A stretch of DNA of 64,000 nucleotides from Halorussus ruber (lineage in GTDB: Archaea; Halobacteriota; Halobacteria; Halobacteriales; Haladaptataceae). Within the stretch, counting starts at the first letter, position 1. Each line of letters opens with the position of its first letter. The stretch is taken from positions 248,001 to 312,000 of the forward strand of contig NZ_SBIT01000001.1 of assembly GCF_004765785.1 (NCBI RefSeq), read 5' to 3'. The position numbers and the translations under genes were made by a program. This document shows, in pieces, positions 8,946 to 17,104 of this stretch. The notes under the pieces were generated by a model. That model was not told where the DNA came from, did not search any database, and saw only the letters and a program-made list of their open reading frames with translations.

Positions 8946-9899
8946 TCAGGGGTTAACCCGCGCCAGCCAGCGGTCCGGGTCGTCGAGTTCCGCGTCGGTC
9001 GGCAGGTTCTCCGGTCGGTCCCAGACCACGCTCGCGCCTTCGATGCCGCGCTTGGCGGCCACCGCGTCGAAGAAGGCCTTGCCGCGCTCGTACTGGCGGC
9101 GCTTGAGACCGAGGCCGAGCATCCGCCGGAGGAGACGCGAGAGGGGGTCGCCGCCCTGTCTCCGAGCCTCCATCTTCTCGCGGAGGTCGGCGTACTCGTC
9201 GTCGAACGCGCCGTCCATCAGGAGTTCGGCGTAGCCCTCGACCGCGGTCATCGCGGCGTCGAGTTCCTTGAACGCCTCGCGGTCGAGGTGCCCGCCCGCC
9301 AGCGCCTCGATGCCCGACTCCATCCGGGATTCGAGGTGGTCCGAGAGCCACGGGGCCGCGCCGAACTCGGCGGCGTGAGTCACCTCGTGGAAGGCGATCC
9401 AGCGCCGGAACCGGTCGTAGTTCACGTCGAGTTCGCGGGCGATGCGCTCGATGTTCGGCCGGACGAAGTACAGCGCGTGTTCGTCGCCGTCGGCGAGCAG
9501 CAGCGGGTCGTACTGCCCGAGGACGTTCTTGGCCAGCACCGTCAGCATCACCGACATCGTGCCGGTGTTGATGGTCCGGGCGACGCCGGGCATGGCGACC
9601 GGCCCGTGCTCCTCGACGGGTTCCATCACGCGCCGGAAGGTGTCGATGTTGGCGTCGATCCAGTGGTGGCGGTTCTGCACCTCGATGGTCTCGGGCACGT
9701 CGAAGTCGGCACCGGAGACCTCGCGGACCCTGCTCCGGGCGTCCCGCACGTCGGCGGCGTAGCCTTCTTTCTCGGTCTCGGACAACGCGAGCGAACCGGG
9801 GGGTGTCGATGCCTTGGCCGCCTCGGCGACCGCCATCCAGTCGATAGGACCCTCGCCCGACGCGTCGGCGATTGCCCGGACGCTACGATAGATGCTCAC
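8946..9899 (-). CDS. Zinc-dependent metalloprotease-like protein (zincin)
   Basis: The protein contains WIAFHEVTHAAEFGAAPWL, an HExxHxxxF zinc motif as in the family of actinobacterial/archaeal zincins often labelled coenzyme F420-associated. The upstream region (DIDWMAVAEAAKA-like, VMEPVEEHGPVAMPGVARTINTG, MLTVLAKNVLGQYDPLLL) also matches that family, and about 317 residues is the usual length. The GTG at 9899 (VSIYRSVRAIADAS) was preferred over a TTG at 9926 because family similarity begins there. The substrate is unknown and the F420 link is only genome association. It converges on the small membrane protein gene. Confidence 0.85.
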   Translation of the reverse strand: MSIYRSVRAIADASGEGPIDWMAVAEAAKASTPPGSLALSETEKEGYAADVRDARSRVREVSGADFDVPETIEVQNRHHWIDANIDTFRRVMEPVEEHGPVAMPGVARTINTGTMSVMLTVLAKNVLGQYDPLLLADGDEHALYFVRPNIERIARELDVNYDRFRRWIAFHEVTHAAEFGAAPWLSDHLESRMESGIEALAGGHLDREAFKELDAAMTAVEGYAELLMDGAFDDEYADLREKMEARRQGGDPLSRLLRRMLGLGLKRRQYERGKAFFDAVAAKRGIEGASVVWDRPENLPTDAELDDPDRWLARVNP

Positions 9900-9958
9900 G
9901 GATTCGCGTTGGGGACCGACGGTCAAAATCTTTCTGCCGAGTTCCGGGGTTTGGGTCC

Positions 9959-10117
9959 TGTTTCGGTTGTCTCGCCGTGTCTCGGGTAGTCTCGTGGTGT
10001 CTCGAGTGGTCTCGTTGTGTCTCGGGTAGTCTCGTGGTGTCTCAAGTGGTCTCGTTGTGTCTCGGGTAGTCTCGTCGCGCTTCGAGTGGTCTCGTCACGT
10101 TTCGGGTGGTCTTCTCG
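9959..10117. repeat. 20-bp tandem repeat array
   Basis: About eight units of the pattern TGTCTCGGGTAGTCTCGTGG, alternating with a variant TGTCTCGAGTGGTCTCGTTG, so that a 40-bp higher-order period is visible; units decay towards 10117. It lies just upstream of the zincin gene and about 25 bp before the first origin-recognition-like box. No spacers separate the units, so it is not CRISPR. Confidence 0.9.
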
Positions 10118-10141
10118 CGTGTTCGATTTCGTTCTCGCGCC

Positions 10142-10870
10142 CACACCACCGTCGCGGATGTAAGAGGAAATGATGGGCGGGGTGGGTGGACAGCCGGAGA
10201 CGAACCGGCGACACTACCGTCGCGGATGTATCTCTCGTCGGCGGTGTCGAGAACGTTGGAAAAGCTATATCTGGCTTTACGGGCCTATTATTCGAGAATA
10301 TGCGATATTTACATCCGCGACGGTGGTGTGTGTTTCTCGGATAAACCTATTATTCGTTACAGACGCGACGTGGGGGTGTCACTCGTTCTCTATTACATCT
10401 CTTTCACGAGTGTCTCCTCGTTCTCCTTCGTTCACCTAGTTTTCTTACCTAGTCTAGATGGTTACTTATAAAGGCAATAATTACATTGTCTATAAATACG
10501 TATCGAGGGTGGAAAGAAAACTGAGTGTATATTTCCAGTGGTTGTGTAATTCTCTCGGCACGAGTACCCTTCCAATCGTTCTCGAATCGATAGTTCGGGT
10601 ACCGCCGCCGACTCCCGTCCTCGACACCCACCCTCCGGCCCTCGCCTTACATCCGCGAGGGTGGTGTCTGTCCCGTTACCAAAATCCACCGTCCGCCAAC
10701 GCCCTCCTCGAGCGTCCACGACGGCACTCCGCGAGCGTCCACGATGGCACTCCGCGAGCGTCCACGACGGAAAACATCCGCGAGGGTACTCTCAGCGCCG
10801 GTCGTGCCGAACCGTCGGTCGATAGCCCGGGGCGTCACTCGACGGCGGGATACATCCGCGACGATACCCC
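10142..10870. other. Predicted replication origin with ORB-like boxes
   Basis: Six copies of a box with consensus TTACATCCGCGACGGTGGTG or its complement lie in the 0.75 kb upstream of orc1. Two are in one orientation (10142-10163, 10211-10230) and four in the other (10309-10330, 10647-10668, 10773-10790, 10851-10870). The boxes at 10142 and 10309 are perfect 22-bp inverted copies. The DNA between the opposed boxes and on to about 10560 is strikingly A/T-rich, as expected for an unwinding element. Haloarchaeal origins typically have inverted ORBs around an A/T-rich tract beside an orc1/cdc6 gene. Use in vivo is inferred. Confidence 0.8.
10709..10780. repeat. 23-bp tandem repeat ending in an ORB-like box
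   Basis: Units start CGAGCGTCCACGACGG at 10709, 10732 and 10755. The first two are complete and differ by one base; the third runs into the ORB-like box at 10773. It lies between the A/T-rich tract and orc1. Confidence 0.85.
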
Positions 10871-10873
10871 CTC

Positions 10874-10885
10874 CATTTATATTCT
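10874..10885 (+). promoter_or_regulatory. TATA-like box of orc1
   Basis: CATTTATATTCT, about 30 bases before the orc1 ATG and only 4 bases after the last ORB-like box (10851-10870), so origin binding by Orc1 could also repress its own gene. Confidence 0.55.
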
Positions 10886-10909
10886 GAAGTGCGAAGCAAG
10901 GGCCATCAG

Positions 10910-12139
10910 ATGGCTACCGACGACGACGTAGACCGCGACCCCCTCTTCCGGTACGACGAGCCGATATTCGCCGACGAGGACCTCTTGCGCATCTCCCACC
11001 TCCCCGGTCCGAACCGCATCGTCGGGCGCGACGAACACATGCAGAAGGTGGCCGAGGCGCTCAACCCCGCGATTTTCGGCCAAGAGCCGACCCACCTGTT
11101 CATCTTCGGCAAGACCGGGACCGGCAAGTCGCTCATCTCTCGAAGCGTCTCCAAGCGCGTCGAGGACGAGGCCGAGAACGAGGGCGTCGAGGTCGAAACT
11201 GCGTTCATCGACTGCGGCGAGCAGACCACCGAGGCGTCGGTCATCAAGACCGTCGGCCGGGAACTCAACGACCCCAACGAGACCGGAATCACGGTGCCCC
11301 AGCGCGGTCTGGGCACCGGCGACTACTACGACCGACTCTGGCAAATCATCGACGCCTGTAGCGACGTGGCGCTGGTCATCCTCGACGAAATCGACATGCT
11401 CGAAGACGACGAGGTCCTTCGAAAACTCTCGCGCGCGGGCGAGAACCGCCGCGTCACCGACTCGACCATCGGCATCATCGGCATCTCGAACAAGATCGAC
11501 TTCCCCGACGAACTCAACGAGCGCGTCAAGTCGAGCTTCGCCCACGACGAACTGGTGTTCCCGCCCTACGACGCCCACCAGCTCGTGGACATCCTCCAGA
11601 ACCGCGCAGACGCCTTCCGCGACGGGGTGCTGTCGGACGACGCGATTCCGCTCACCGCCGCCCTCGCCGCGCAGGAACACGGCGACGCCCGAAAGGCGAT
11701 CGACATCCTCCGGAACGCGGGCCGAATCGCCACCAAGCAGGAGGACGAGGAGGTCACCGAGGAACACGTCTACGCCGCCAAGGAGAAGACCGAGGCCGAC
11801 CGATTCGCCGAACTCATCGAAGGTGCGCCCACGCAGGCCAAGGCCATCCTGCTCGCGCTCACCCTCCTGACCGAGAACAAGCCCCGCGACCAGTTCCCGA
11901 CCCAGCAGATCTACCGCCAGTACCAGACCATCGCGGCGGACCTCGACATGGACGCCCTCTCCGAGCGCCGCGTGCAGGAAATCCTCCAAGAGCAGGACTT
12001 CCTCAACGTCATCAACTCCGAGACGAAGGGCCGGGGTCGAGGCCGGGGCGTCCACACCAAACACCGACTCCTCGAAGAGCCAGAAATCGTCAAGAAGGTT
12101 CTCAACCGGGATTCCCGCATCGCGGACCTCGGTATCTGA
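10910..12139 (+). CDS. orc1: Orc1/Cdc6 replication initiator
   Basis: AAA+ initiator of 409 residues that binds origin boxes and helps load the MCM helicase. After an N-terminal segment (LFRYDEPIFADEDLL) come NRIVGRDEHMQ, Walker A FGKTGTGKSL, Walker B VILDEIDML, sensor 1 IIGISNKIDF and sensor 2 in HGDARKAIDILRNAG; a winged-helix domain ends the protein with GRGRGVHTKHRLLEEP. The ATG at 10910 directly precedes the conserved N-terminus; an in-frame ATG at 10889 lies inside the promoter. The predicted origin lies immediately upstream. The last codons run into a tandem repeat array. Confidence 0.97.
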   Translation: MATDDDVDRDPLFRYDEPIFADEDLLRISHLPGPNRIVGRDEHMQKVAEALNPAIFGQEPTHLFIFGKTGTGKSLISRSVSKRVEDEAENEGVEVETAFIDCGEQTTEASVIKTVGRELNDPNETGITVPQRGLGTGDYYDRLWQIIDACSDVALVILDEIDMLEDDEVLRKLSRAGENRRVTDSTIGIIGISNKIDFPDELNERVKSSFAHDELVFPPYDAHQLVDILQNRADAFRDGVLSDDAIPLTAALAAQEHGDARKAIDILRNAGRIATKQEDEEVTEEHVYAAKEKTEADRFAELIEGAPTQAKAILLALTLLTENKPRDQFPTQQIYRQYQTIAADLDMDALSERRVQEILQEQDFLNVINSETKGRGRGRGVHTKHRLLEEPEIVKKVLNRDSRIADLGI

Positions 12140-12246
12140 GGGCGCTCTCTCTCTCGGCATCTGAGGACCTCTGCTCCCGATATCTCCGGACGCTCTCCTT
12201 CGATATCTCCGGACGCTCTCCTTCGATATCTCCGGACGCTCTCCTC
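12131..12246. repeat. 23-24-bp tandem repeat across the orc1 stop codon
   Basis: Five units: two diverged 24-bp units (12131, 12155) and three near-identical 23-bp units of GATATCTCCGGACGCTCTCC type (12179, 12202, 12225). The first unit contains the final codons and TGA of orc1. Confidence 0.9.
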
Positions 12247-12355
12247 GAATCGGCAGACACGCAGTTCTCGCTCCTCGAAGCCACGCCAGCAACCCCGGAT
12301 GAATATAAGGCACATATTATTCTAACTAAGGTATTTTAGACATATCGGGACAGAA

Positions 12356-12363
12356 CTTATACG
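12356..12363 (+). promoter_or_regulatory. TATA-like box for the 58-aa zinc protein gene
   Basis: CTTATACG centred about 27 bases before the ATG at 12386, at the end of a clearly A/T-rich stretch (12300-12360). Confidence 0.5.
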
Positions 12364-12385
12364 TGAGAACGTCGGCTTTTCGTCC

Positions 12386-12562
12386 ATGTCAACAACAGCG
12401 ACGTGGAGCGACCCCAACGACTGTCCGTTCTGCGGGAGCGAGCTTCAGAACCCCGGTGCGGGCTTCATCGACCACATCAGCGAGAATCCCGACTGCGAGG
12501 ACGGCTTCGAGACGTGGCGGAGCAACATCAACGACGACATCTGCGCTGGCTGGTCCGGATAG
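12386..12562 (+). CDS. Small haloarchaeal CxxC protein, 58 aa
   Basis: MSTTATWSDPNDCPFCGSELQNPGAGFIDHISENPDCEDGFETWRSNINDDICAGWSG has a CPFC knuckle followed by an H(x6)C pair (FIDHISENPDC), which resembles a C2HC zinc site. The WSDP start and GWSG end look like a family common in haloarchaea, whose function is unknown. The start is supported by the TATA-like box 27 bases upstream, predicting a leaderless mRNA. A DNA- or protein-binding role is possible but not shown. Confidence 0.8.
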   Translation: MSTTATWSDPNDCPFCGSELQNPGAGFIDHISENPDCEDGFETWRSNINDDICAGWSG

Positions 12563-12777
12563 ACGCCGACTCTTTTCACGTCGGTTGCGGATACAACTTC
12601 TGAGAGACGGGTGTGTGGTCATTAATCTCGTTCTCAGAGTCCTCGTTTCTGCTCCTCGACAACCGTGAACGTGGCCCGTTTTGGCACGAGAATAATAGGC
12701 AACCTTATACAGATTATAACGAATTAGTGAAAATTATAGGAAGACTCTTACGTCCGTTTCGGCTACCGACTCCCACG

Positions 12778-12873
12778 ATGAAGTGCCCCCAATGCAGCGG
12801 CGAACTCGTCGCCGCGCAAGGCTACGAAACGTGTTCGAAGTGCGGTCACATCCCGCCCCACGGCGCGGACTGA
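12778..12873 (+). CDS. Micro zinc-ribbon protein, 31 aa
   Basis: MKCPQCSGELVAAQGYETCSKCGHIPPHGAD has CPQC and CSKC knuckles 14 residues apart, a rubrerythrin/TFIIB-like minimal zinc ribbon. The frame is open upstream, but the first part reads poorly; the ATG at 12778 is immediately followed by the knuckle and lies about 30 bases after a TATA-like segment (12743-12752). Very short zinc-ribbon proteins are common in haloarchaea. No specific role can be assigned. Confidence 0.65.
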   Translation: MKCPQCSGELVAAQGYETCSKCGHIPPHGAD

Positions 12874-12958
12874 CGGTCAGTCTCACCGGCCCTCAAGTGG
12901 TCGGGCCACCGTGACCGCCTACTCGAAAACAGCATCGCCTCGACAACCATTCCGAGTT

Positions 12959-13111
12959 TTCCGCCTTCCATCACCGCCCTCCAGCAGACGCTACCCCCAG
13001 CAGACGCCACCTTTCACCTGACACCGCCTTCCAACAGACGCCATCTTTCACCTGACACCGCCTTCCAACAGACGCCGCCCTCCGACAGACACCACCTTCC
13101 AACAGACGCCG
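12959..13111. repeat. Tandem repeat array upstream of dna2
   Basis: Degenerate units built on ACCGCCTTCCAACAGACGCC, some extended by ATCTTTCACCTGAC to about 34 bp. At least five core units occur. It fills the space between the micro zinc-ribbon gene and dna2. Confidence 0.85.
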
Positions 13112-13157
13112 CGCTCGACGCAATGATTTTTCTACCATCGGGCGCTACGACGCACTC

Positions 13158-15920
13158 GTGAACGTTCGGGGAGACGTCGTCGAAGCCGGTGAAGTCCGAA
13201 CCGTCAGCACGCAGTACGGCGAGAGCGACCTCGCCGAGGTCACGGTCCGCGAGGAGGACGGCCTCAAGCAGGTCACCCTCTGGGGCAAGTGGACCGAGAG
13301 CGCCGACCTCCTCGAACCGGGGATGGAACTGCTCGTGACCGACGTGGAGGCCGAGGAGTATCAGGGCGAAACCACCTACCAGACGAGCAAGGATTCGTAC
13401 GTCGTGGTCGAACCCTCCTTCCTCGTGGACGTGACCGACATCCGGTCGTGGGTCCAGTGCCCGCGGATGTACTACCTCAACAAGCTGTCGGGAATCCCGC
13501 TCGCGTACCCCGTGGTCAAGGGGACAATCGTCCACGAGGTCTTCGGCGACCTGCTCCGGGGCCGCGATTTGGACGAGTCCATCGACGAGCGCGTCGAGGA
13601 GGCCGGACTCGAACTCGGCCTCCTCGGCCGGGAGCGCGAGGAAGTCGCCGAGGAGGTCCGCCAGAACGCCGCGGCAATCGAGGGCTGGCTGGCACAAGGC
13701 GCGCTCACCGAGGGAGACAATTGGCGAAGCGAGCAGACGCTCATCAGCGAGCGATTCGGCATCAAGGGTCGGGCCGACGCGCTCCGGCGCGGGATGCCGG
13801 TCGAACTCAAGACCGGCAAGAATCTCAAACGCGACCCCAGATTTCAGGACAAGATTCAGGCGGCGTGCTACGCGCTCGTCCTCCAAGAGAAGGGCGTCCC
13901 GGCGAACACCGGCACCCTGCTCTACACGAAGAACTCGGCGCTCGACCGGACCGAGGAGGACGGCGACCTCTCGCCCGCCAAGGAGTTCTCCATCGGCGAC
14001 GGCCTCCTCGATTTCGTCGTCCGCACGCGAAACGAAATCGCGGCGATGGAGTACCACGTCACGGAATCCGACCACGACCCCACCAAGAGAGGCGACGAGG
14101 GGGAACCCGACGAGTATCCGGGCGTCCCGACCGGCTACGAGGCCGACGCCACCTGCGAGTACTGCTTCGAGCAGGATACCTGCATGGTGGTCTCGGGCCG
14201 TCTGAATCAGGAGTCGAAGGCGGGCCAAATCGGCACCGCGATTCCCGAGGAGGAACGGAAGTACTTCGACCGCAACTACCGACTCATCGAGGAGGAGCGC
14301 CGGGCGACCCACGCCGAGTACGCCAAACTCTGGGAGCAGACCGCGGCGGAACGGGCCGACGACGACCGCGCGCTCATCGACCTCGAACCCACGGACCGCA
14401 GGCAACTCGACGGCGGCCGGTGGGAGATGCGCGCCGAGCGGACCGGCGGCGCAGTCTCGAAGATTCGGGAGGGCGACGTCGTCCTCGCCAGCAACGGCGA
14501 CCCCGTGAACGGCCACGCGGAACTGGCCCGCGTCGAGCGACTCGACGAGGAAGTCGTCGTCACGGCCGACGAGCCGGTCGAACTCCGACGCCTCGACGTG
14601 TACCCCTCGGAACTCTCCGCGGACCGGATGCTCACGGCCCTGCACGACTCCCTGCTCAAGGGCGACAAGCGCCGGAAAGACGTGCTGTTCGGCCGCGAGG
14701 ACCCCGAATTTCGAGACGACCGCGAGACCTTCATCGACAACAACGAGGCCCAGAACGACGCGGTGAACCTCGCGGTGAACGCCGAGGACCTCGCGCTGGT
14801 CCACGGCCCGCCGGGCACGGGCAAGACCTACACCATCGCTCGGACCATCCGCGCTCTCGTGGAGCAAGGCGAGGCGACTCCGTCGCCTCGAAACGGAGGC
14901 GGTGAAACCGCCGGAGGGGGCAATCGGGTCCTCCTCTCGGCGTTCACCAACCGCGCGGTGGACAACGCGCTCGAAGCCCTGCGCGAACAAGGCTTCGAGG
15001 ACATAGTCCGAGTGGGAACGGAAAGTGGCGTCCGCGAGGACATGCAAGACTTGCGGCTCGAACAGGCTGGCGACCCGGGCGAGCGCCTGACAGAACTGCG
15101 CGAGGCCAGCGTGGTGGCGGCGACCACGGCGACCTGCGGGTCCCGAATCATGCGCGAGCAGTCGTTCGACGCCGCGCTGGTGGACGAGGCTTCGCAACTC
15201 ACCGAACCCGAGACGCTCGCGGCGGTGAACTTGGCCGACCGGTTCGTCCTCGTGGGGGACCACCAGCAGCTGCCGCCTGTGGTCCGCACCGAGAACGACC
15301 TCTCGACCTCGCTGTTCGAGCGCCTCATCAACGAGTACCCCGAGGCGGGCGTGATGCTCGACCGCCAGTACCGGATGAGCCAGCGGATTCAGGCGTTCGC
15401 CTCCCGCGAGTTCTACGACGGCGCGCTCCGCCCGGCCAGCGGCGAGGTGGCGGGCCAGCGACTCGCCGACCTGCCGGACGTCGCCGCGGACGAGTTGCCC
15501 GACGACCTGCGAGGGCGCGGCGGCGTCTCGTTCGTGAACCCCGGCGGGCACACCGACGGGAACACCAACCCGGTCGAGGCCGAGCGCGTGGCCGAGGTGG
15601 TCGAGTCCTTCCTCGGTGTGGGCGTCGAACCGGGCGAAATCGGCGTCATCGCCCCCTTCCGCGCGCAGGTCGCCGAAATCGGCCGCCGAGTCGCAGAGGG
15701 CGTCACGGTCGATACGGTGGACCGCTTCCAGGGGTCGAGCAAGGAGGTCATCGTGGTGTCGTTCGTCGCCACCGAGAACCTCGACAGCCCCATCTTCGAG
15801 GACTACCGCCGGGTGAACGTGGCGCTGACCCGCGCGAAGAAGTCGCTCGTGCTGGTCGGCGACGAGGAGGCCCTGCGGAGCGACGACCTCTACTCGCGGA
15901 TGGTCGATTGGGCGCAGTAG
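13158..15920 (+). CDS. dna2: Dna2-type helicase-nuclease
   Basis: 920-residue protein probably acting in Okazaki flap processing and end resection. The first 90 residues look like an OB fold (DVVEAGEVRTVSTQ...VTLWGKWTE). A RecB-type nuclease follows with WVQCPRMYYLN, GIKGRADAL, MPVELKTGK and a C-terminal CEYCFEQDTC; these cysteines fit the Fe-S cluster of Dna2/AddB nucleases. The superfamily 1 helicase has Walker [14 protein letters not shown], Walker B ALVDEASQ, GDHQQLPPVV, and RFQGSSKEVIVVS. Between Walker A and motif Ia is a palindromic insert encoding GEATPSPRNGGGETAGGG. The start is GTG at 13158. It is the first large gene after orc1. Confidence 0.93.
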   Translation: MNVRGDVVEAGEVRTVSTQYGESDLAEVTVREEDGLKQVTLWGKWTESADLLEPGMELLVTDVEAEEYQGETTYQTSKDSYVVVEPSFLVDVTDIRSWVQCPRMYYLNKLSGIPLAYPVVKGTIVHEVFGDLLRGRDLDESIDERVEEAGLELGLLGREREEVAEEVRQNAAAIEGWLAQGALTEGDNWRSEQTLISERFGIKGRADALRRGMPVELKTGKNLKRDPRFQDKIQAACYALVLQEKGVPANTGTLLYTKNSALDRTEEDGDLSPAKEFSIGDGLLDFVVRTRNEIAAMEYHVTESDHDPTKRGDEGEPDEYPGVPTGYEADATCEYCFEQDTCMVVSGRLNQESKAGQIGTAIPEEERKYFDRNYRLIEEERRATHAEYAKLWEQTAAERADDDRALIDLEPTDRRQLDGGRWEMRAERTGGAVSKIREGDVVLASNGDPVNGHAELARVERLDEEVVVTADEPVELRRLDVYPSELSADRMLTALHDSLLKGDKRRKDVLFGREDPEFRDDRETFIDNNEAQNDAVNLAVNAEDLALVHGPPGTGKTYTIARTIRALVEQGEATPSPRNGGGETAGGGNRVLLSAFTNRAVDNALEALREQGFEDIVRVGTESGVREDMQDLRLEQAGDPGERLTELREASVVAATTATCGSRIMREQSFDAALVDEASQLTEPETLAAVNLADRFVLVGDHQQLPPVVRTENDLSTSLFERLINEYPEAGVMLDRQYRMSQRIQAFASREFYDGALRPASGEVAGQRLADLPDVAADELPDDLRGRGGVSFVNPGGHTDGNTNPVEAERVAEVVESFLGVGVEPGEIGVIAPFRAQVAEIGRRVAEGVTVDTVDRFQGSSKEVIVVSFVATENLDSPIFEDYRRVNVALTRAKKSLVLVGDEEALRSDDLYSRMVDWAQ
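14871..14920 (+). repeat. Palindromic in-frame insertion within dna2
   Basis: Two adjacent hairpins: GAGGCGAC/GTCGCCTC with loop TCC (14871-14889) and GGCGGT/ACCGCC with loop GAA (14898-14912). They encode a low-complexity Gly/Pro/Ser loop between Walker A and the next helicase motif, where most helicases have a short turn. Confidence 0.65.
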
Positions 15921-16335
15921 GCCGGTCGCGCGGAGTCGCTACCGACCGGCAAAGAAATAAATAGTTATCTCGAAGGTTTCGAAATGTTTACCTGGGGAAT
16001 AACTTTGGTTCTGTTGCCCCTGGAAACGTTTTCTCCTCCCGGCGCTACGTTGGCGAAGTGACGGTTTAGCGCGGCCGTGACCTCGGGAACCGAAAATCGC
16101 GCGCCCGACTCCAGCACTCGACTCCGATGCCGGACCCCGATTCGCGGCGAGTCTGCCGGATTCGGAGTCTCCTCGAAATCGCCGTCTCCGGCCGTTCGGC
16201 TCTGTCGAGTGTGTTCGAGACGTTTGCGTCACGGGTCGGTGTGTGGACGACTTCCATCCGCAGTTGGGTTCCAGAAACTTTCCTCGTTGAGCATCTTCCG
16301 GTACGTTTAAGCCTTTGACGGGTGCCGCTAATGAT
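15921..16335. other. Intergenic, dna2 to lsm
   Basis: 415 bases. The first third is A/T-richer. Frames in the rest are arginine/serine-rich shadows on both strands and no gene is convincing. The 3' end holds the lsm promoter. Confidence 0.5.
16305..16312 (+). promoter_or_regulatory. TATA-like box of lsm-rpl37e
   Basis: GTTTAAGC centred 28 bases before the lsm ATG at 16336, so a leaderless operon transcript is predicted. Confidence 0.6.
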
Positions 16336-16527
16336 ATGAGTGGACGACCGCTCGACGTGCTGGAAGCCTCTCTCGACGAGGAGGTTACAGTGCAGTTGAA
16401 AGGCGGCGACGAGTACGAGGGAATCCTGACGGGCTACGACCAGCACATGAACCTGGTTCTGGAGGACACCGAGGAGGAAGACACAACCATTATACGCGGC
16501 GATAACCTCGTGTCGATAAGCCCATGA
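16336..16527 (+). CDS. lsm: Lsm (Sm-like) RNA-binding protein
   Basis: 63-residue Sm fold that forms rings binding U-rich RNA. Sm1 is visible as [30 protein letters not shown] and Sm2 as [14 protein letters not shown], with the Asn/Asp and Arg-Gly pair used for RNA contact. An upstream in-frame ATG at 16315 would add seven residues, but the TATA-like box at 16305-16312 points to 16336. Its stop overlaps the start of rpl37e (ATGA), the standard archaeal lsm-rpl37e operon. Confidence 0.97.
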   Translation: MSGRPLDVLEASLDEEVTVQLKGGDEYEGILTGYDQHMNLVLEDTEEEDTTIIRGDNLVSISP

Positions 16528-16697
16528 CTGGAGCAGGAACCCCGAGCCAGGGGAAGAAGAACACGACCACCCACACCAAGTGCCGTCGCTGTGGTGAGAA
16601 GTCGTATCATACGAAAAAGAAAGAGTGTTCGAGTTGCGGCTTCGGCAAGTCCGCCAAGCGCCGCGACTACGAGTGGCAGAGCAAGTCCGGCGAGTAA
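16524..16697 (+). CDS. rpl37e: 50S ribosomal protein L37e
   Basis: 57-residue zinc-binding large-subunit protein. It begins [24 protein letters not shown] and has the zinc pairs CRRC and CSSC, then [13 protein letters not shown], typical of L37e. The ATG overlaps the lsm stop by four bases, so the two are translationally coupled. It is unusually basic for a haloarchaeal protein, as expected for rRNA binding. Confidence 0.98.
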   Translation: MTGAGTPSQGKKNTTTHTKCRRCGEKSYHTKKKECSSCGFGKSAKRRDYEWQSKSGE

Positions 16698-16824
16698 GCC
16701 GCGACGCATCTGCGGTCTCCCTTCTCTCTGCGAAGTTTTGTCGAGTAGCGGTGCGTGTGTCCTTTTGAATCGGTAGTCTCGGAGAAGTTATGAAATAGAC
16801 AGTTGGAACAGATTCGTGATGAAC

Positions 16825-16952
16825 GTTTCTTGAAGCCCCCGCCCGGTCGCGGTCGCTCAGCGACATATCTGACGGACGTAGTTGCGTCAGATAGGGGTCG
16901 CTGAGACGACCACGCAAGCGCGACCGGGCGGCCCCTTCATCCCACCCGGTGG
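16825..16952 (-). repeat. Family A structured intergenic element, copy A4
   Basis: Read on the minus strand: GATGAAGG, arm GCCCGGTCGCG, GGTCGTCTCAGCGACCCC, hairpin TATCTGACG/CGTCAGATA, TGTCGCTGAGCGACC, arm CGCGACCGGGC, GGGGGCTTCAAG. The 3-nt/1-nt internal loop (GCGAC-CCC-TATC against GATA-T-GTCGC) is the same as in A3 although the stems differ. It lies between rpl37e and purF. Confidence 0.8.
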
Positions 16953-17047
16953 TTTGTCAGTCGGGCGTTCGCTGGCGGTTGGTCAGTCGGGCGTTCGCTG
17001 GCGGTTGGTCAGTCGGGCGTTCGCTGGCGGTTGGTCAGTCGGGCGCG
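16952..17047. repeat. 26-bp tandem repeat array
   Basis: Three full units of GTTGGTCAGTCGGGCGTTCG plus CTGGCG and a partial fourth, nearly identical, starting at the edge of element A4. Its downstream flank ends with ACCGAGCGCGCGCTGG, which also follows copy A6 near 35795. Confidence 0.9.
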
Positions 17048-17104
17048 TTCTGGTGGAACGGATCACCGAGCGCGCGCTGGTCGGAAGTGACACCGGGCGA
17101 GGAA

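Noticed and set aside
9959-10117. Possible CRISPR array near the origin
   Set aside because: Units are contiguous and similar throughout, with no unique spacers and no cas genes; it is a plain tandem repeat.
13014-15551. 845-codon frame opposite dna2
   Set aside because: Shadow frame; starts in the tandem repeat and lacks any recognisable motif, while dna2 has all helicase and nuclease motifs.
16066-16917. 283-codon minus-strand frame across lsm and rpl37e
   Set aside because: Antisense to two certain genes and continuing through repeat A4; composition is Arg/Ser/Thr-rich without a fold.
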